Shown in pieces: positions 62,664 to 64,000 of a DNA stretch of 64,000 nucleotides (its first letter is position 1; every line of letters begins with the position of its first letter). Location: assembly GCF_004349195.1 (NCBI RefSeq), contig NZ_SMLG01000006.1, positions 186,001 to 250,000 on the forward strand. The letters run 5' to 3'. The notes under the pieces were generated by a model that was not told the DNA's origin, did no database searches, and saw only the letters and a program-made list of their open reading frames with translations. The translations under genes and the position numbers were made by a program. This DNA comes from Flavobacterium rhamnosiphilum (GTDB lineage Bacteria > Bacteroidota > Bacteroidia > Flavobacteriales > Flavobacteriaceae).

Positions 62664-62760
62664 GAATTATTTTTATATATAAGTTTGTAAAGTTACCATT
62701 TTTTGTGATTATTTTTGAACCTTAACATAATATTAAATTCTGTTTCACAAAAAAACGTAT

Positions 62761-63489
62761 ATGAAACTAATCAAACTCGATGCCATAGATTCTACAAACG
62801 AATTCCTTAAAGGGTTATCGAATAAACAAGAGCTTGAAAACTTTACTATTGTAACTGCTGAGAACCAAACAAAGGGGAAAGGTCAAATGGGTGCTGTTTG
62901 GGCTTCTGAGGCGAGTAAAAACTTAATAATGAGTGTTTTGGTTAAGGATTTTTTATCGAATATTTGTCAGATTTTCAATCTGAATATAGCGGTTTCACTT
63001 GCTGTAATGGAAGTTTTAGAATCATTTAAGATTCCCGATCTTAGTATAAAATGGCCTAACGACATAATGTCATACAACAAAAAAATAGGTGGCATTTTGA
63101 TTGAAAACAGCATCAAAAGTGACGGAACTATTGTTTCTATTGTAGGTTTAGGACTAAATGTGAATCAAACCAATTTTGAAAATCTACCAAAAGCCTCTTC
63201 TTTAGCGGTTATTTGTGCTGCGAAATTTGATAAAGAGGAACTCCTTTTTTCTATTTGTGACGCAATAGAAAAAAATGTAAAGTTGTGCAAACACAATCCT
63301 GCCGTTTTATGGTCTGGTTATAGTAATAAATTATATAAGAAAGGAATACCGATGCCTTTTTCAGATCAAAATAATTGCAATTTTATGGGGATTATTCAAG
63401 GGGTTTCTGCTGTTGGGAAACTTGAAATTCTTCTGGAAGATGACAGTATTGCTGAATTTGATATTAAAGAAATTCAAATGTTGTATTAA
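62761..63489 (+). CDS. birA: Biotin--[acetyl-CoA-carboxylase] ligase
   Basis: Attaches biotin to the biotin carboxyl carrier protein. The 242-aa chain lacks the N-terminal helix-turn-helix of the E. coli BirA repressor, so it is a ligase only. IDSTNEFLKGL opens the domain. TVTAENQTKGKGQMGAVWAS appears as IVTAENQTKGKGQMGAVWAS, with the GRGRxGR-like biotin-AMP loop changed to KGKGQMG. IKWPNDIMSYNKKIGGILIEN holds the catalytic Lys near residue 108. It is divergent from rsfS. Confidence 0.93.
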   Translation: MKLIKLDAIDSTNEFLKGLSNKQELENFTIVTAENQTKGKGQMGAVWASEASKNLIMSVLVKDFLSNICQIFNLNIAVSLAVMEVLESFKIPDLSIKWPNDIMSYNKKIGGILIENSIKSDGTIVSIVGLGLNVNQTNFENLPKASSLAVICAAKFDKEELLFSICDAIEKNVKLCKHNPAVLWSGYSNKLYKKGIPMPFSDQNNCNFMGIIQGVSAVGKLEILLEDDSIAEFDIKEIQMLY

Positions 63490-63510
63490 CTACTGATTAT
63501 TGCAATTAAA

Positions 63511-63548
63511 TAAGAAACCCTTTCAGTTTGCACTAAAAGGGTTTCTTA
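63511..63548. terminator. Bidirectional terminator between birA and the SRPBCC gene
   Basis: 13-bp perfect stem TAAGAAACCCTTT/AAAGGGTTTCTTA with a 12-bp loop. Confidence 0.88.
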
Positions 63549-63566
63549 TTTATTTTAAGCTATTTT

Positions 63567-63959
63567 TTACAATTTAGTCATATTTCCGGCTAAAGTTTCG
63601 ATGAATTTTCCAATTGGACCTTTTATCATCATAGCCATCATAGGATTGAAATCACCTTCGAAATCAAGTTTTACAGCACTGGAGTTGTCAGAAACAGTAT
63701 CTATGTTTGCTATCAATGTAAATGGAAGTTTATCACTCGCCGCACCCAAAACAATTTTGCTTGGAGCCACTTTTTCTTTCATTTTCAGCTTAATTTCTGG
63801 CATTCCTTTTAATCCAAAAATAAAAGCATCGTCACCAATAACTTCAAATTTAGCAATGTTTTCGGGCATTAATTTTTCGAAGTTCTTTACATCACTCAAT
63901 AAATCAAACAATTCTTGAGCTGATTTTGAGACACTAACTTTTGGACTTTCTAAGTTCAT
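63567..63959 (-). CDS. SRPBCC (START-like) family protein
   Basis: Small protein of 130 aa with the helix-grip fold suited to binding a hydrophobic ligand. The opening SPKVSVSKSAQELFDLLSDVKNFEKLMPENIAKFEVIGDDAFIF is the polyketide-cyclase-like start. It has no signal peptide. The C-terminus GPIGKFIETLAGNMTKL is helical and amphipathic, as the family's long helix should be. No ligand is known. Its upstream partner lies beyond the end of the window. Confidence 0.85.
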   Translation of the reverse strand: MNLESPKVSVSKSAQELFDLLSDVKNFEKLMPENIAKFEVIGDDAFIFGLKGMPEIKLKMKEKVAPSKIVLGAASDKLPFTLIANIDTVSDNSSAVKLDFEGDFNPMMAMMIKGPIGKFIETLAGNMTKL

Positions 63960-64000
63960 ATTTCCGGTATTTTATTTTATGTTTTTTTAAACTTCAATAT

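Overview
The window looks like a Flavobacterium-type (Bacteroidota) chromosome. It is AT-rich and rarely shows Shine-Dalgarno sites. Many genes carry the Bacteroidota -7 promoter element TAnnTTTG. Marker genes include fused ccoNO, an OstA-like protein, DUF349 and DUF5606 proteins, and a type II-C CRISPR locus with a very large Cas9. No rRNA or tRNA gene was seen.

Layout. 1-2.1 kb: tRNA CCA-adding enzyme and threonylcarbamoyl-AMP synthase. 2.2-14.8 kb: surface-polysaccharide region with a CDP-3,6-dideoxyhexose pathway (RfbF, RfbG, RfbH, an E3-like reductase and a final-step SDR), five family 2 glycosyltransferases plus one just outside the cassette, a deacetylase, a GT9 glycosyltransferase and a WaaP-like kinase. 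14.8-25.2 kb: housekeeping genes (dapD, acyltransferase, ruvX, mqo, FUSC transporter, def, DUF5606, mazG) ending in a 69-bp tandem repeat. 25.2-36.3 kb: Crp/Fnr regulator, cbb3 oxidase genes (ccoI, S, NO, Q, P, G, H, TauE/SafE) and hemN. 36.4-39.6 kb: two small hypotheticals and a DUF349 protein. 39.9-49.5 kb: CRISPR array (33 repeats, 32 spacers), cas2, cas1, a RAYT/REP insertion, a cas1 remnant, cas9 and a tracrRNA. 49.5-64 kb: aroE, a TPR protein, a class III aminotransferase, OstA, an alpha-amylase lipoprotein, a superoxide dismutase lipoprotein, ACBP, psd, cdsA, a LUD protein, ftsH, rsfS, birA and an SRPBCC protein.

Three observations stand out. First, cas9 is followed by a 27-codon ghost of a second cas1 allele. 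It differs from the intact cas1 only at synonymous positions, and a REP/RAYT element separates the two. This suggests that the adaptation genes were exchanged against cas9. Second, three palindromes (consensus ATGAY-N4-RTCAT) sit exactly 22 bp upstream of -7 elements at ccoI, ccoS and hemN, and one also covers the promoter of the divergent Crp/Fnr gene. This defines a likely microaerobic regulon. Third, several intergenic repeats look recently active: a 108-bp tandem duplication that separates two convergent genes, the 69-bp repeat array after mazG, a four-spacer block duplication in the array, and a dispersed element with a variable hairpin core.
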